From Phocaeicola barnesiae DSM 18169 = JCM 13652 (GTDB lineage: Bacteria > Bacteroidota > Bacteroidia > Bacteroidales > Bacteroidaceae), in NCBI RefSeq assembly GCF_000374585.1, contig NZ_KB894643.1, forward strand, positions 336,773 to 400,772: a stretch of 64,000 bases of DNA. The letters are read 5' to 3'. A model generated the notes under the pieces. It was not told the DNA's origin. It did not search any database and was given only the letters and a program-made list of their open reading frames with translations. A program made the position numbers and the translations under genes. Positions 8,524 to 18,448 of the stretch are shown in pieces (position 1 is the stretch's first letter; each line of letters begins with the position of its first letter).

Positions 8524-8881
8524 AAATCTAGAAATGTTTAGTTATACGCATTAGCTATCAGCCGCAAAATAAGGCCTTATTTTTCAAACAGCCAAGGTCT
8601 ATTTTTAGGCTTTATGGCTTATTCTTTAGAATACAAAGCGTAAAACTACCAATAAGCGCATCAAATATAGTCTTTTTTTTAATAGCAAACGGAATAGAAA
8701 CAAAAATTTTACCACATGACGGCAAAAAAAATTTTATATCCGATAAAAAAAATCCTATAACTGACCCGAAAAAAAGAAAATTGCAAGATTCTCAGGAAAT
8801 AACTACCCTGAAACCTTTCACTATCTCTCCAAAACCAGAATGAGGCTCGGAAGAGTCAAACTTGAAAAACTTTGTTTTTCG
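8524..8881. other. AT-rich divergent intergenic region
   Basis: No coding frame is credible here. On the minus strand TATATTTG (8662-8669) is a -7 candidate for the lipoprotein gene, without a well-spaced -33 box. Several A and T runs are present. I see no repeat or RNA gene. Confidence 0.5.
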
Positions 8882-8913
8882 TTTGCCTCTCCACTCGCCT
8901 TTCACTATCTTTG
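8882..8913 (+). promoter_or_regulatory. Promoter of the DPP7-like peptidase gene
   Basis: Textbook Bacteroidetes promoter: TTTG at 8882-8885, 20-nt spacer, TATCTTTG at 8906-8913. The coding start is 70 nt downstream. Confidence 0.85.
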
Positions 8914-8983
8914 TCGCTTCGCAAGCAAATGACTTACAGAAAAAACAGAAAACAATTATTTCTAAAAACCAATCATAACGACA

Positions 8984-11146
8984 ATGAAAAAACTGAAAGT
9001 ACTCGCACTGGCACTCATGTGTGCCGTCTTCTCGCCCTCCAAGGCCGATGAAGGAATGTGGCTGCTCCAGCTCATGCAGGAACAGAACCTGGCCGACCGG
9101 ATGAAGGCACAGGGTCTGAAAATGGACATCGCAGACATCTATAATCCGGAAAAACTGACCCTGAAAGATGCCGTAGGTATCTTCGGAGGCGGATGTACCG
9201 GAGAAATCATCTCGCCGAACGGACTAATTCTGACCAACCACCATTGCGGTTACGATGCCATCCAGCAACACAGCTCGGTAGAACACGATTACCTAACCGA
9301 CGGTTTCTGGGCTAAAAACTACGAAGAAGAACTCCCGACTCCGGGATTGAAGTTCCGCTTTGTAGAACGCATCATCGATGTAACCGACCGTGTGAACGAA
9401 GATATCCGCAAGGGTAAGATTGAAGAGGCCGCTTCTTTCGGCGCTCCTTATATAAAAAAGGTGGCCGACGAAACATTGAAGAAGAGTGACCTGAAGAAGG
9501 CACCGGGCATCAGCGCCATGGCCCTGCCGTTCTACGAAGGAAACCGTTTCTATGTGTTCTTCATCAAGACCTATACCGACGTGCGTATGGTAGCCGCTCC
9601 CCCTTCATCACTGGGTAAGTTCGGTGGCGAAACCGACAACTGGATGTGGCCGCGTCATACCTGCGACTTCTCCATGTTCCGTATCTACGCCGACAAGGAC
9701 GGAAATCCGGCCGACTATAGCAAGGACAATGTACCTCTCCAGGTGAAGAAGTTCCTGCCTATCTCATTGAAAGGACTCCAGGAAGGCGATTACGCCATGA
9801 TTATGGGATTCCCGGGAAGCACCAGCCGATACCTGACTGAAAGCGAAGTGAAACTCCGCATGGATGCCGTCAACACCCCGCGTATCGAAGTGCGTGAAGC
9901 CCGCCAGGGTGTGCTGAGCAAGGAAATGGCTGCCAGCGACAAGGTACGTATCCAGTATGCCAGCAAGTATGCCAGCTCTTCCAACTACTGGAAGAACTCC
10001 ATCGGTATGAACAAGGCTATCGTCGACAACAAGGTATTGGAAACCAAGGCCGAACAGGAAGAACGTTTCCTGAACTTCGCGAAAGCGAAACAACATGCCG
10101 ACTATCAGGGTGTAGTCCAGCAGATCAATGACTATGTAGCCCGCGTCATGCCGTTGCAGACTCAGTCTACTTACTTCAGCGAAGTATTCCGTGGCATCGA
10201 GTTCGAATCGGCCCACAAGGCATTCGCCGACCTGAAGGAAGCTCTCCAGAAAAACAAGAAGAAAGACATCGAAAAAGCCATCGAGACCTTGAAGGAACGC
10301 TTTGCCGAAGTACACAACAAGGATTACGACCACGAAGTGGACCGCAAGGTAGCTACTGTCCTCCTGCCGCTGTATGCCGAAAAGGTTCCTGCCGAAGCCT
10401 TGCCTGACTTCTACCAGACCATCAAGGAAAAATTCAACGGCGACTACAACGCCTACATCAAGGCCTTGTATGAAAATACCATCTTCGCCAACGAAAAGAA
10501 CTTCAACGACTTCATTGCCAACCCGACCGTAGAAGCCATCGACAACGACCTGATGGTACAGTACTCTGCCGCCAAGGCAAAGACCGCCAAGGCTTTAGCC
10601 GACAAGCTGGACGAAGCAAGAGGTGACATCAACCTGCTGCACAAGACTTACGTACGCGGATTGTGCGAAATGTATGCGCCGACTCCCAAGGCTCCGGATG
10701 CCAACTTCACCATCCGTCTGACCTACGGTAACGTGAAGTCATACGACCCGAAAGACGGTGTACATTATAAATATTATACCACACTGAAAGGTGTCATGGA
10801 AAAAGAAGACCCGAACAACCCGGAATTTGTGGTTCCGGCCAAGCTGAAGGAATTGTACCAGGCCAAGAACTACGGCCGTTACGCCCTGCCGAACGGTGAA
10901 ATGCCGACCTGCTTCCTGACTACCAACGACATCACAGGCGGTAACTCCGGTTCTCCGGTAATGAACGGCAACGGCGAGCTCATCGGTTGTGCCTTCGACG
11001 GTAACTGGGAATCATTGAGCGGCGACATCAACTTCGACAACAACCTGCAACGTTGTATCGCCGTAGATATCCGCTACGTCCTGTTCATCGTCGAGAAATT
11101 CGGCGGTTGCAAGAACCTTATCGACGAAATGAACATCATCGAATAA
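8984..11146 (+). CDS. S46-family dipeptidyl peptidase, DPP7-like
   Basis: 720-aa periplasmic serine exopeptidase that removes dipeptides from peptide N-termini. A signal peptide covers about residues 1-21. The chymotrypsin-like triad can be read as His87 (TNHHCGY), Asp228 (TCDFSMFR) and Ser655 (GGNSGSPV). In this family the residue 18 positions after the catalytic Ser sets specificity: here it is Gly673 (CAFDGNW), as in DPP7, which prefers hydrophobic or uncharged penultimate residues. The next gene is a paralogue with Arg at that position. Each has its own promoter and a terminator lies between them, so they are not one operon. The pair would supply dipeptides for amino-acid use. Confidence 0.92.
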   Translation: MKKLKVLALALMCAVFSPSKADEGMWLLQLMQEQNLADRMKAQGLKMDIADIYNPEKLTLKDAVGIFGGGCTGEIISPNGLILTNHHCGYDAIQQHSSVEHDYLTDGFWAKNYEEELPTPGLKFRFVERIIDVTDRVNEDIRKGKIEEAASFGAPYIKKVADETLKKSDLKKAPGISAMALPFYEGNRFYVFFIKTYTDVRMVAAPPSSLGKFGGETDNWMWPRHTCDFSMFRIYADKDGNPADYSKDNVPLQVKKFLPISLKGLQEGDYAMIMGFPGSTSRYLTESEVKLRMDAVNTPRIEVREARQGVLSKEMAASDKVRIQYASKYASSSNYWKNSIGMNKAIVDNKVLETKAEQEERFLNFAKAKQHADYQGVVQQINDYVARVMPLQTQSTYFSEVFRGIEFESAHKAFADLKEALQKNKKKDIEKAIETLKERFAEVHNKDYDHEVDRKVATVLLPLYAEKVPAEALPDFYQTIKEKFNGDYNAYIKALYENTIFANEKNFNDFIANPTVEAIDNDLMVQYSAAKAKTAKALADKLDEARGDINLLHKTYVRGLCEMYAPTPKAPDANFTIRLTYGNVKSYDPKDGVHYKYYTTLKGVMEKEDPNNPEFVVPAKLKELYQAKNYGRYALPNGEMPTCFLTTNDITGGNSGSPVMNGNGELIGCAFDGNWESLSGDINFDNNLQRCIAVDIRYVLFIVEKFGGCKNLIDEMNIIE

Positions 11147-11177
11147 TTGGAAATCCGCTTTTCCGTAAACGCATCTT

Positions 11178-11214
11178 ACAGGCCTCTGTCGGGATTCCGG
11201 CAGGGGCCTGTTTG
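11178..11214 (+). terminator. Terminator after the DPP7-like gene
   Basis: Arms 11178-11192 and 11197-11211 pair over 15 positions (core CAGGCC / GGCCTG, two G-U pairs) with a 4-nt loop, followed by TTTGTTT. Confidence 0.8.
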
Positions 11215-11241
11215 TTTCCGTCCGTTTTTTTGCTAATTTTG
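11211..11241 (+). promoter_or_regulatory. Promoter of the DPP11-like peptidase gene
   Basis: TTTG at 11211-11214, 19-nt spacer, TAATTTTG at 11234-11241, 40 nt before the coding start. The -33 box sits in the T-tract of the preceding terminator. Confidence 0.8.
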
Positions 11242-11280
11242 CAGACATCAGGCAAGAAATCAATCCAAAAACCTAAGTAT

Positions 11281-13446
11281 ATGATGAAGAAAACCCTTTT
11301 GACAACCCTATTTGCCACATGCGCCCTCACCGGATTCGCCGACGAAGGCATGTGGATGCTGACCGACCTGAAGAAGCAGAACGCCGCGGTCATGCAGGAC
11401 ATGGGCCTCGACCTGAGCATAGACGATGTGTATAGCCCCGAAGGCATCAGCCTGAAGGACGCGGTGGTACACTTCGGAGGCGGATGTACCGGCGAGGTCA
11501 TCTCGGCCGAAGGGCTGGTGCTGACCAACCACCATTGCGGCTACGGCTATATCCAGCAGCACAGCTCGGTGGAACACGATTACCTGACCGACGGTTTCTG
11601 GGCCATGACCCGCGACGAGGAACTCCCGTGCGAAGGCCTGACCATCACCTACATCGACCGGATTCTGGACGTGACCGACTACGTGCAGGAACAGCTCAAG
11701 AAAGACAAGGACCCCGAAGGCCTGAACTACCTCTCTCCTTCCTACCTGGAGAAAGTGGCCGCCAGCTTCGCCAAGAAAGAGAAAATCAAGACCGACGAGT
11801 TCCATGTACTCGAACTGAAACCTTTCTACGGAGCCAACAAATATTACCTCTTCGTGAAGACCGTCTACAAGGACATCCGCATGGTAGGAGCACCTCCTTC
11901 ATCCATCGGCAAGTTCGGCGCCGATACCGACAACTGGATGTGGCCCCGTCATTGCGGCGACTTCTCGATGTTCCGTATCTATGCCGCTCCCGACGGGAAA
12001 CCGGCCAACTATAGCGCGCTCAACACACCGTTGAAGGTGAAACGCCACATCCCCATCAACCTGAACGGGGTGAAGGAAGGCGATTTCACGTTCGTCATGG
12101 GATTCCCCGGACGCAACTGGCGGTACATGATCAGTGACGAAGTGGAAGAACGGATGCAGACCACCAACTTCATGCGCGATACCGTGCGCGGTGTCCGCCT
12201 GAAAGTGATGGGCGAAGAAATGGCCAAGGACGCCAAGACCCGCATCCAGTATGCCGCCAAATACGCCTCATCGGCCAACTACTGGAAGAACGCCATCGGC
12301 ATGAACGAGGGACTTGTCCGTCTGAAAGTACTCGACAAGAAGAAGGCACAGCAGGAAGCCTTGCTGGCCTACGGCAAGGAAACCGGTAACAATGCCTATC
12401 AGCAGGCTTACGAAACCATCCGCTCCATCGTGGCCAAACGCCGGGATGCCGTCTACCACCAGCAGGCTATCTACGAAGCCCTGATGCTGGGTACCGAGTT
12501 CTCGAAAATTCCGGATACCGAGAGCTTGCTCGAAGCTCTGAAGAGCGGCAAGAAAAAGGAGGTAGCAGAAGCGGTTACCGGGCTGAAGGAAGCCGGAACG
12601 AAGTATTTCAACAAGGACTATAGCTCGGCCGTCGACCGGAAGGTTTCGAAAGCCCTGCTGGCCGTTTATGCCCGTCTGATTCCATCGGCCCAACGCATCC
12701 GTATTTTCCAGACCATCGACCGGGAATTCGGTGGAGATACCGACGCCTTCATCGACGCTTGTTTCGACCGCTCCATCTTCCGCAACGCCGAGGCGCTGGA
12801 AGCCTTCCTGAACAATCCGACCGCCGAAGCACTGGAAAAAGACTTGATGGTGCAATATGCGAAATCCGTAGAAGAAGGTTACAAGGCTACCGGCGACGCC
12901 ATGAAAGCCGAAACCGATGCCTACAACCTGGCACACAAGACCTGGGTAGCCGGCATGTTGGCCTTGAAGCAGAAGAACGGTGAACCCATCTATCCGGACG
13001 CCAACTCTACCCTGCGCCTCACCTACGGGAAAATCGGTTCCTACGAACCGGTGGACGGCAAGGAATACTTGTATTACACCACCCTGAAAGGGGTCATGGA
13101 AAAGGAAGACCCGGAAAATCCGGAGTTCGTAGTACCTGCCAAGCTGAAGGAATTGTATGAGAAAAAGGATTTCGGACCGTATGCCATGCCCGACGGACGG
13201 ATGCCGGTCTGCTTCGCTACCGGAACCGACAACACCGGCGGTAATTCCGGCTCACCGGTCTTCAACGGCAAAGGCGAGCTCATCGGTACCGGATTCGACC
13301 GCAACTACGAAGGGCTGACCGGCGACATCGCCTACAATCCCCAGTTGCAACGTGCGGCCTGTGTAGATATCCGTTACATCCTCTTCGTCATCGACAAGTA
13401 CGCGGGAGCCAAGCACCTGATTGACGAAATGACAATCATCCGCTAA
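11281..13446 (+). CDS. S46-family dipeptidyl peptidase, DPP11-like
   Basis: 721-aa paralogue of the preceding gene, with signal peptide (residues 1-20). Triad: His85 (TNHHCGY), Asp227 (CGDFSMFR), Ser656 (GGNSGSPV). Eighteen residues after the Ser stands Arg674 (TGFDRNY), equivalent to Arg673 of Porphyromonas DPP11, which confers preference for Asp/Glu in the penultimate position. Two adjacent ATG codons (11281, 11284) are possible starts; using the second makes the numbering identical to DPP11. A longer open frame runs back into the DPP7 gene but would bury the signal peptide and the promoter. Role: periplasmic release of acidic dipeptides. Confidence 0.92.
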   Translation: MMKKTLLTTLFATCALTGFADEGMWMLTDLKKQNAAVMQDMGLDLSIDDVYSPEGISLKDAVVHFGGGCTGEVISAEGLVLTNHHCGYGYIQQHSSVEHDYLTDGFWAMTRDEELPCEGLTITYIDRILDVTDYVQEQLKKDKDPEGLNYLSPSYLEKVAASFAKKEKIKTDEFHVLELKPFYGANKYYLFVKTVYKDIRMVGAPPSSIGKFGADTDNWMWPRHCGDFSMFRIYAAPDGKPANYSALNTPLKVKRHIPINLNGVKEGDFTFVMGFPGRNWRYMISDEVEERMQTTNFMRDTVRGVRLKVMGEEMAKDAKTRIQYAAKYASSANYWKNAIGMNEGLVRLKVLDKKKAQQEALLAYGKETGNNAYQQAYETIRSIVAKRRDAVYHQQAIYEALMLGTEFSKIPDTESLLEALKSGKKKEVAEAVTGLKEAGTKYFNKDYSSAVDRKVSKALLAVYARLIPSAQRIRIFQTIDREFGGDTDAFIDACFDRSIFRNAEALEAFLNNPTAEALEKDLMVQYAKSVEEGYKATGDAMKAETDAYNLAHKTWVAGMLALKQKNGEPIYPDANSTLRLTYGKIGSYEPVDGKEYLYYTTLKGVMEKEDPENPEFVVPAKLKELYEKKDFGPYAMPDGRMPVCFATGTDNTGGNSGSPVFNGKGELIGTGFDRNYEGLTGDIAYNPQLQRAACVDIRYILFVIDKYAGAKHLIDEMTIIR

Positions 13447-13472
13447 ACCTCCGATTACCGGATAAAAACAAC

Positions 13473-13657
13473 AAGAGGGTGTGTCAAAACTAAAATGACT
13501 ACTCCTCAAAGTTACAGATTGTAACTATAATATTTAAAAGGGTCGTATCAAACTCTGTATAGAGTAATGATACGGCCCTTTCTTTAGTCTTTTAGGATGC
13601 TCAAATTTCAAATTATAAGTTCACATTTTCAAAAAATGAGTTTTGACACACCCTCTT
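13473..13657. mobile_element. MITE-like element with 19-bp terminal inverted repeats
   Basis: A 185-bp non-coding block is bounded by perfect inverted repeats: AAGAGGGTGTGTCAAAACT at 13473-13491 and its reverse complement at 13639-13657. Inside, a second palindrome (13537-13550 with 13568-13581, 13 of 14 pairs) encloses a short loop. There is no transposase frame. Such ends resemble those of DDE-type insertion sequences in Bacteroidetes, so this may be a non-autonomous derivative. I see no clear target-site duplication. Confidence 0.6.
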
Positions 13658-13696
13658 TTTTTCGGATATATCCTATACAATGAACCGTCCGCTATA

Positions 13697-14044
13697 CTAT
13701 CGCTTCTGCTCCTTCGCCTCTTCCTGAGGTATGCGGAAAGCCGTATAAAGTTCCAGCACGGCGGCGATGGTCAACCCCACAATCCATTCGTTACGGTGCC
13801 ACACCAGCATGGCTACCCCCGTAAGTACCAGTATCAAGGCACCCATCAGCTGCTGGCGGCGCAGACGCCGGATGACGAAACTGGACCCCTTATAACCCGA
13901 CACCACCTGCGTATAGGCAAACATCACCGCCCCCACCAGGTAGATATACGGAGCATACACCAGCTTTCCGAACTGGAGAACCAGTCCCACAAACAAGAGG
14001 ACGGCACCGGCCATCGCCAGTACATTCACGGTCTTTGTACTCAT
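13697..14044 (-). CDS. Small four-helix membrane protein
   Basis: 115-aa hydrophobic protein with about four transmembrane segments (near residues 7-26, 30-48, 66-83 and 86-102) and a charged C-terminus (EEAKEQKR). I do not recognise a named family. Its ATG overlaps the stop of the FtsB/DivIC-like gene by four bases, so the two are translated together. That coupling hints at a role in the cell envelope or division, but nothing in the sequence proves it. Confidence 0.75.
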   Translation of the reverse strand: MSTKTVNVLAMAGAVLLFVGLVLQFGKLVYAPYIYLVGAVMFAYTQVVSGYKGSSFVIRRLRRQQLMGALILVLTGVAMLVWHRNEWIVGLTIAAVLELYTAFRIPQEEAKEQKR

Positions 14045-14349
14045 TTCTTCAAATCTTCTTCAAAAATATAGATATCTTCATTCTCCTGCTTCATCAGATA
14101 TTTCTCGCGGGCCACCTTCTCCAGCTCTTTCGGGTTGGAGGTAATTTCCTTCAGCGTCTTGCTATCTTCCTCATACTGTTTCCGGTAGCGTTCAATCTCC
14201 TTGTTCAGTTCATGAATCTCACGACGGTTCTGGAAACGATGAATCAGGCTGTTATCGTCTATCACACCGATAACAAGCAGAAACACACCAAGAGTAACCA
14301 GGTATTTATGGCGGCGGATATACAGCCACACTTTCGCAATTTTTCTCAT
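14041..14349 (-). CDS. Septum formation initiator protein (FtsB/DivIC-like)
   Basis: 102-aa bitopic protein: short basic N-terminus, one transmembrane helix (about residues 15-30), then a long coiled coil (HELNKEIERYRKQYEED) and the family's terminal block around NPKELEKVAREKYLMKQENEDIYIF. These features define the FtsB/DivIC family, which joins FtsL and FtsQ in the divisome at midcell. It overlaps the downstream four-helix membrane protein gene by four bases. Confidence 0.88.
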   Translation of the reverse strand: MRKIAKVWLYIRRHKYLVTLGVFLLVIGVIDDNSLIHRFQNRREIHELNKEIERYRKQYEEDSKTLKEITSNPKELEKVAREKYLMKQENEDIYIFEEDLKK

Positions 14350-14450
14350 AACACCAGCAGCATTTTATCGGGGCAAAGATAGTGAAAGGTGAGTGCAATA
14401 CAAAAAAGAAGCTTGTTTATTTTTTTATTGCCGAACCGCATCCTATCTTA

Positions 14451-14744
14451 TCATTTCCAACCCAATCTGTCTCGTATGTTGTTACTTACCGTTTCAAACC
14501 GATCAGTCAGACGAAGCCATTCAGGAACATCTTTATTCATCCATCCCATAACCACAATCATCTCTTTATGAATTTCCTCTACACGATTCAGATTCCAACA
14601 AATGGATTCATTATGAAACACCCTGTTTCGGAATGTACGGAACGTATTCAAAGGAGCTGAAACATTTTTCCTTTGCCGATCTTTTTTGGGCATAAAGGAG
14701 AAAACTTTTTCGAAGAAAGATTTGTCATATCCCATATTTTTCAT
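14451..14744 (-). pseudogene. Truncated Abi-family/HEPN remnant
   Basis: A 97-codon frame reads like the C-terminal end of Abi-family (AbiD/F-like) proteins: a helix containing RNRVFHNE, i.e. the HEPN R-x4-H ribonuclease motif, then a helix pair ending ...WLRLTDRFETV. Full-length members are around 300 aa, and nothing resembling the N-terminal part is seen upstream on the minus strand (14745-15000). I read it as the leftover of an abortive-infection gene. A functional mini-HEPN protein is possible but less likely. Confidence 0.5.
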
Positions 14745-15000
14745 ATTTTTGCATTACAGTCCCGAGCGTTCCTCTCCCAGCTTTCAGTTACTGGTGATGA
14801 ATCCGGGTTTTTTTATGTCCTGTCGCAAAGGTACTACAATTCTATCGGTTCAATACTTTTCCCTTATCTTTTCTTCTCCATCAGGTCATCAAATTCAACC
14901 ACTCCCCCGGACAAGAAAAACAAAATTTCCCCTCAAGTCCCCCGAGGTAAGGCAGATTTTATGTACATTTGCATGGAATCCTAAAATCAGAAAGCCGTTT
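14745..15000. other. Intergenic region before dnaX
   Basis: The frame of dnaX stays open upstream, but its composition is not coding-like and it would precede the conserved DnaX N-terminus. I see no RNA gene or strong promoter. Confidence 0.4.
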
Positions 15001-16830
15001 ATGGAGAATTACATCGTATCGGCGCGGAAATACCGCCCGGCAACGTTTGATACGGTAGTGGGCCAACGTGCCTTGACCACCACCCTGAAGAATGCCATCG
15101 CTACCAACAAGCTGGCTCACGCCTACCTGTTCTGCGGTCCACGCGGTGTGGGAAAGACTACCTGTGCCCGTATCTTCGCCAAGACCATCAATTGCCTGCA
15201 CCCGAAAGAAAACGGAGAGGCCTGCAACGAATGCGAATCCTGCCAGGCGTTCAACGAACAACGCTCCTACAACATCCACGAACTGGACGCGGCTTCCAAC
15301 AACTCGGTAGAAGATATCCGCCAGCTTATCGAACAGGTACGTATACCGCCCCAGATAGGCAAGTACAAGGTGTACATCATCGACGAGGTGCACATGCTTT
15401 CCACATCGGCCTTCAACGCGTTCCTGAAAACCCTCGAAGAGCCGCCCCAGCATGCCATCTTCATCCTGGCTACCACCGAGAAACACAAGATTCTGCCCAC
15501 CATCCTGAGCCGTTGCCAGATATACGACTTCAGCCGCATCAGCATCAATGACATGGTGGAGCACCTGGAACACGTGGCGGCGCAGGAAGGCATCGAAGCC
15601 GAACCCGAAGCCCTGAACGTCATCGCTCAGAAGGCCGACGGAGGTATGCGTGACGCCCTCTCCATCTTCGACCAGGTAGTGAGCTTCACCAACGGACACA
15701 TCACCTACCAGGGCGTCATCAATAACCTGAATGTACTGGATTACGAATATTATTTCCGCCTGACCGATTGTTTCCTGCAGAACAAGGTTCAGGACTGCCT
15801 CCTTATCTTCAACGAAGTCCTGCACAAGGGATTCGACGGCAACCATTTCATCACCGGACTCAGTTCGCACTTCCGCGACCTGCTGGTAAGTCGGGACCCG
15901 TCTACCCTCTGCCTGCTGGAAGTAGGTGCCTCCATCCGCGAACGCTACCAGACACAGGCGCGACAATGTACCCCGACCTTCCTTTACAAGGCCATGAAAC
16001 TCTGTAACGATTGCGACCTGAACTACCGGGTAAGCAAAAACAAACGCCTGCTCATCGAGCTGACACTGATTCAGCTGGCCCAACTGACCGCCGACGATGA
16101 CCCCGTGGGGGGGCAAGGCCCTAGCAAGCAGTTAAAACCCACCTTCACGAACCAGCCGGCCGCTCCGGCCCAGCCGACGGCTCCCACTACCGGCACTACT
16201 CAAGTGCAGGAAAGTGCTCCGGCCTATACACCCCAGCCGCAACCGGCCGCTCCACAGGCTTCGGCATCCCAGACAGCTCCCGCTCCGGGAAACCGCCCCG
16301 CGGTACACGCCAATCCCCTGCCTCAGACACAGGGAGAAAAGAAGATTCCGGTGGTGAAAGCAGGCTCCTATAGCGTATCCATCCGTCGTCCTCAGAAGCA
16401 GGAAACGGCTCCACAACCCGTGCAACAAGCCCAGACTACGGCCGCCAGCACGACGTGGGAAGACCATATCTTCAACGAAAAGGACCTGAATTATTATTGG
16501 AGAGAGTTTGCCGCCCGCCTGCCCAAGGAAGAAGCGGCGAATGCCGGACGTATGATGAACATGCAGCCTCATCTGCTAAAAGACCAGCGCACGTTCGAAG
16601 TCGTGGTAGATAACGAGATGGTACAGAAATACATGGAGCAACTGGCGCCTCAGATTGTCGGCCACCTCTGCCAGCAGCTACACAACCGTACCATCCGCAT
16701 GACGGTACGCGTGAGCCAGGAGAACGAGAATGTCCGTGCCTATAGCCATGTAGAACGCTTCAAGATGATGAGCCAGAAGAATCCGAAGCTCCTGAAGCTG
16801 AAAGAGACATTCGGGCTGGAACTGAACTGA
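15001..16830 (+). CDS. dnaX: DNA polymerase III subunit gamma/tau
   Basis: 609-aa clamp-loader ATPase. The ATG at 15001 gives the conserved N-terminus YIVSARKYRPATFDTVVGQ. Walker A GPRGVGKT at 46-53, zinc cysteines C65, C75, C78 and C81, and Walker B IIDEVHML around 127-133. After the three clamp-loader domains comes a Pro/Ala/Gln-rich linker (about 375-460) and a tau-like C-terminal domain that would contact the polymerase and helicase. I found no obvious A-rich slippery heptamer for a gamma frameshift, so only the tau-length product is supported. The longer upstream frame has no homologous content. Confidence 0.95.
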   Translation: MENYIVSARKYRPATFDTVVGQRALTTTLKNAIATNKLAHAYLFCGPRGVGKTTCARIFAKTINCLHPKENGEACNECESCQAFNEQRSYNIHELDAASNNSVEDIRQLIEQVRIPPQIGKYKVYIIDEVHMLSTSAFNAFLKTLEEPPQHAIFILATTEKHKILPTILSRCQIYDFSRISINDMVEHLEHVAAQEGIEAEPEALNVIAQKADGGMRDALSIFDQVVSFTNGHITYQGVINNLNVLDYEYYFRLTDCFLQNKVQDCLLIFNEVLHKGFDGNHFITGLSSHFRDLLVSRDPSTLCLLEVGASIRERYQTQARQCTPTFLYKAMKLCNDCDLNYRVSKNKRLLIELTLIQLAQLTADDDPVGGQGPSKQLKPTFTNQPAAPAQPTAPTTGTTQVQESAPAYTPQPQPAAPQASASQTAPAPGNRPAVHANPLPQTQGEKKIPVVKAGSYSVSIRRPQKQETAPQPVQQAQTTAASTTWEDHIFNEKDLNYYWREFAARLPKEEAANAGRMMNMQPHLLKDQRTFEVVVDNEMVQKYMEQLAPQIVGHLCQQLHNRTIRMTVRVSQENENVRAYSHVERFKMMSQKNPKLLKLKETFGLELN

Positions 16831-16867
16831 CATTCCTTTCAGTTCCAACCCGTTCCAGGAAGGGGAA

Positions 16868-17329
16868 TCAGATAGTCAAGTCGTGGTTGCGCAGGCGGTA
16901 TTCGGCCAGTTCCTCGTACTTGGTACCCGGACGCCCGTAGTTGCAATACGGATAGATGGAGATACCTCCACGTGGCGTGAAGATACCCGTCACTTCGATG
17001 TATTTCGGGTCCATCAGCTTAATCAGGTCCTTCATGATGATGTTCACGCAATCTTCGTGGAAATCGCCGTGGTTACGGAAGCTGAACAGGTAGAGCTTGA
17101 GACTCTTGCTTTCTACCATCTTCACATCCGGCAGGTAACTGATGCGGATTTCCGCGAAATCGGGCTGGCCGGTGATGGGGCACAGGCTCGTGAATTCCGG
17201 GCAGTTGAAACGTACCCAGTAGTCGTTCTCCGGATGCTTGTTTACGAAAGCTTCCAGCACTTCGGGGGCATAGTCCTGCTTGTAGGCGGTGGTCTTTCCC
17301 AGTATCGTCAATTCGTCTTTTCTTTCCAT
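16868..17329 (-). CDS. queF: NADPH-dependent 7-cyano-7-deazaguanine (preQ0) reductase
   Basis: 153-aa unimodular QueF. Catalytic Cys50 lies in [14 protein letters not shown] with Asp57 behind it, and the [16 protein letters not shown]...FHEDCVN block that defines the family follows. It reduces preQ0 to preQ1 in queuosine biosynthesis. The ATG at 17329 (MERKDEL) is chosen over an upstream start that adds 24 Lys/Phe-rich residues read from an A/T tract. It lies in the same direction as queC and the yhhQ-type transporter gene, separated from queC by about 420 nt of repeat-rich DNA. Confidence 0.92.
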   Translation of the reverse strand: MERKDELTILGKTTAYKQDYAPEVLEAFVNKHPENDYWVRFNCPEFTSLCPITGQPDFAEIRISYLPDVKMVESKSLKLYLFSFRNHGDFHEDCVNIIMKDLIKLMDPKYIEVTGIFTPRGGISIYPYCNYGRPGTKYEELAEYRLRNHDLTI

Positions 17330-17746
17330 ATATTTCTTTTTACTTTTATTTTTGAATGTATTTACTTTTTCTTTTTGATGGCAAAAAGAAAAAGATAACA
17401 AAAAGAAAAACCACCGGCTTCCGTTTGGAGGCGGCTACGAACCGTTTCCCGTCGGAAGCGCAGGAACTCGCTTCGCTCAGACAGCCTGCGCTTCTGGTCG
17501 CCGGGCTCCGTTTCTCCGCTTTTTCGCCTCAAAACTAAGGCCGGAATTATTCGGGAAGCCAAAGGGTGAGAGTATGTCCGCTTGCGGTTTTCGGGCGGGC
17601 TGCCCCCGCCTCTACAGACTATACCCATACAATCTAACGGAATCAAGTGTTTCACTTACGTACAAAACCTGAACCGGATTCGCTTGTGGTTTCCGGGCGG
17701 ATGCCCCCTACGGATAATCCCCATACAATTCGAGGGTAATAAGTGT
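17330..17746. repeat. Repeat-rich non-coding spacer between queF and queC
   Basis: Two features stand out. AAGCGCAGG/CCTGCGCTT (17456-17464 and 17485-17493) form a hairpin with a GC-rich loop. An imperfect direct repeat of about 70 nt occurs at 17580-17652 and 17681-17748; each copy starts GCTTG, contains a GCCCCC tract and CCATACAAT, and ends AAGTGTTT. Small open frames here look non-coding. Similar filler occurs in other Bacteroides genomes as far as I recall. Confidence 0.5.
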
Positions 17747-18448
17747 TTATTCCACGTCGGCTTCCTTCAGGCTTTCCAGGGTCTTTTCCTTCGATGCCAG
17801 ATACTTTTCCAGTCCCTCACGGCGTAATTTGCAGGCCGGGCAATGTCCGCATCCGTCGCCCTGCACTCCGTTGTAGCAGGTCAGCGTATCGCGACGCACG
17901 ATGTCCAGCACCCCCAGCTCGTCGGCCAACGCCCAGGTCTGCGCCTTGTCAATCCACATCAGCGGCGTATGGATGACGAACTGCTCGTCCATGGCCAGAT
18001 TCAGGGTCACGTTCAATGACTTGATGAACGAGTCGCGGCAATCCGGATAACCGCTGAAATCGGTTTGCGACACCCCGGTCACCATGTGCGCGATGCCCCG
18101 CTCGCGGGCATATACCGCGGCGATGCTCAGGAAGAAAAGGTTACGTCCCGGCACGAAAGTATTCGGGAACGAACCGTCCGGCTTCTCCTCGTCCATGTGG
18201 ATGGAAGTGTCCGTCAACGAGTTGCTTCCCAGTCTTCCGATGAACGAAACGTCCATCACATCGAAATGTACTTCCGCCTTGCGGGCGATTTCACGGGCCA
18301 GTTCCACTTCCTTCACGTGTTTCTGCCCATACACGAAACTCAAGGCATAGACCTCTTTGAAATGCTTTTTCGCCCAGTAAAGGCAAGTGGTGGAATCCTG
18401 TCCGCCACTGAATACGACCAATGCCGCCTGATTGTTCATCATCATCAT
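17747..18448 (-). CDS. queC: 7-cyano-7-deazaguanine synthase
   Basis: 233-aa ATP-dependent ligase that turns CDG into preQ0. The PP-loop SGGQDSTT is near the N-terminus, and the zinc cysteines lie in the C-terminal [16 protein letters not shown]. The start is chosen among a run of four ATGs: the first, at 18448, shares one base with the transporter's TGA and is preceded at 5 nt by GGAG, a good ribosome site. It forms an operon with the transporter upstream. Confidence 0.94.
   Translation of the reverse strand: MMMMNNQAALVVFSGGQDSTTCLYWAKKHFKEVYALSFVYGQKHVKEVELAREIARKAEVHFDVMDVSFIGRLGSNSLTDTSIHMDEEKPDGSFPNTFVPGRNLFFLSIAAVYARERGIAHMVTGVSQTDFSGYPDCRDSFIKSLNVTLNLAMDEQFVIHTPLMWIDKAQTWALADELGVLDIVRRDTLTCYNGVQGDGCGHCPACKLRREGLEKYLASKEKTLESLKEADVE

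Noticed and set aside
16095..16130. Programmed frameshift in dnaX at the run of seven G
   Set aside because: The zero frame continues with normal tau sequence and the run is not a known slippery heptamer.
17362..17655. 97-codon minus-strand frame between queF and queC
   Set aside because: It spans the repeat-rich spacer and has composition and repeat structure of non-coding DNA.
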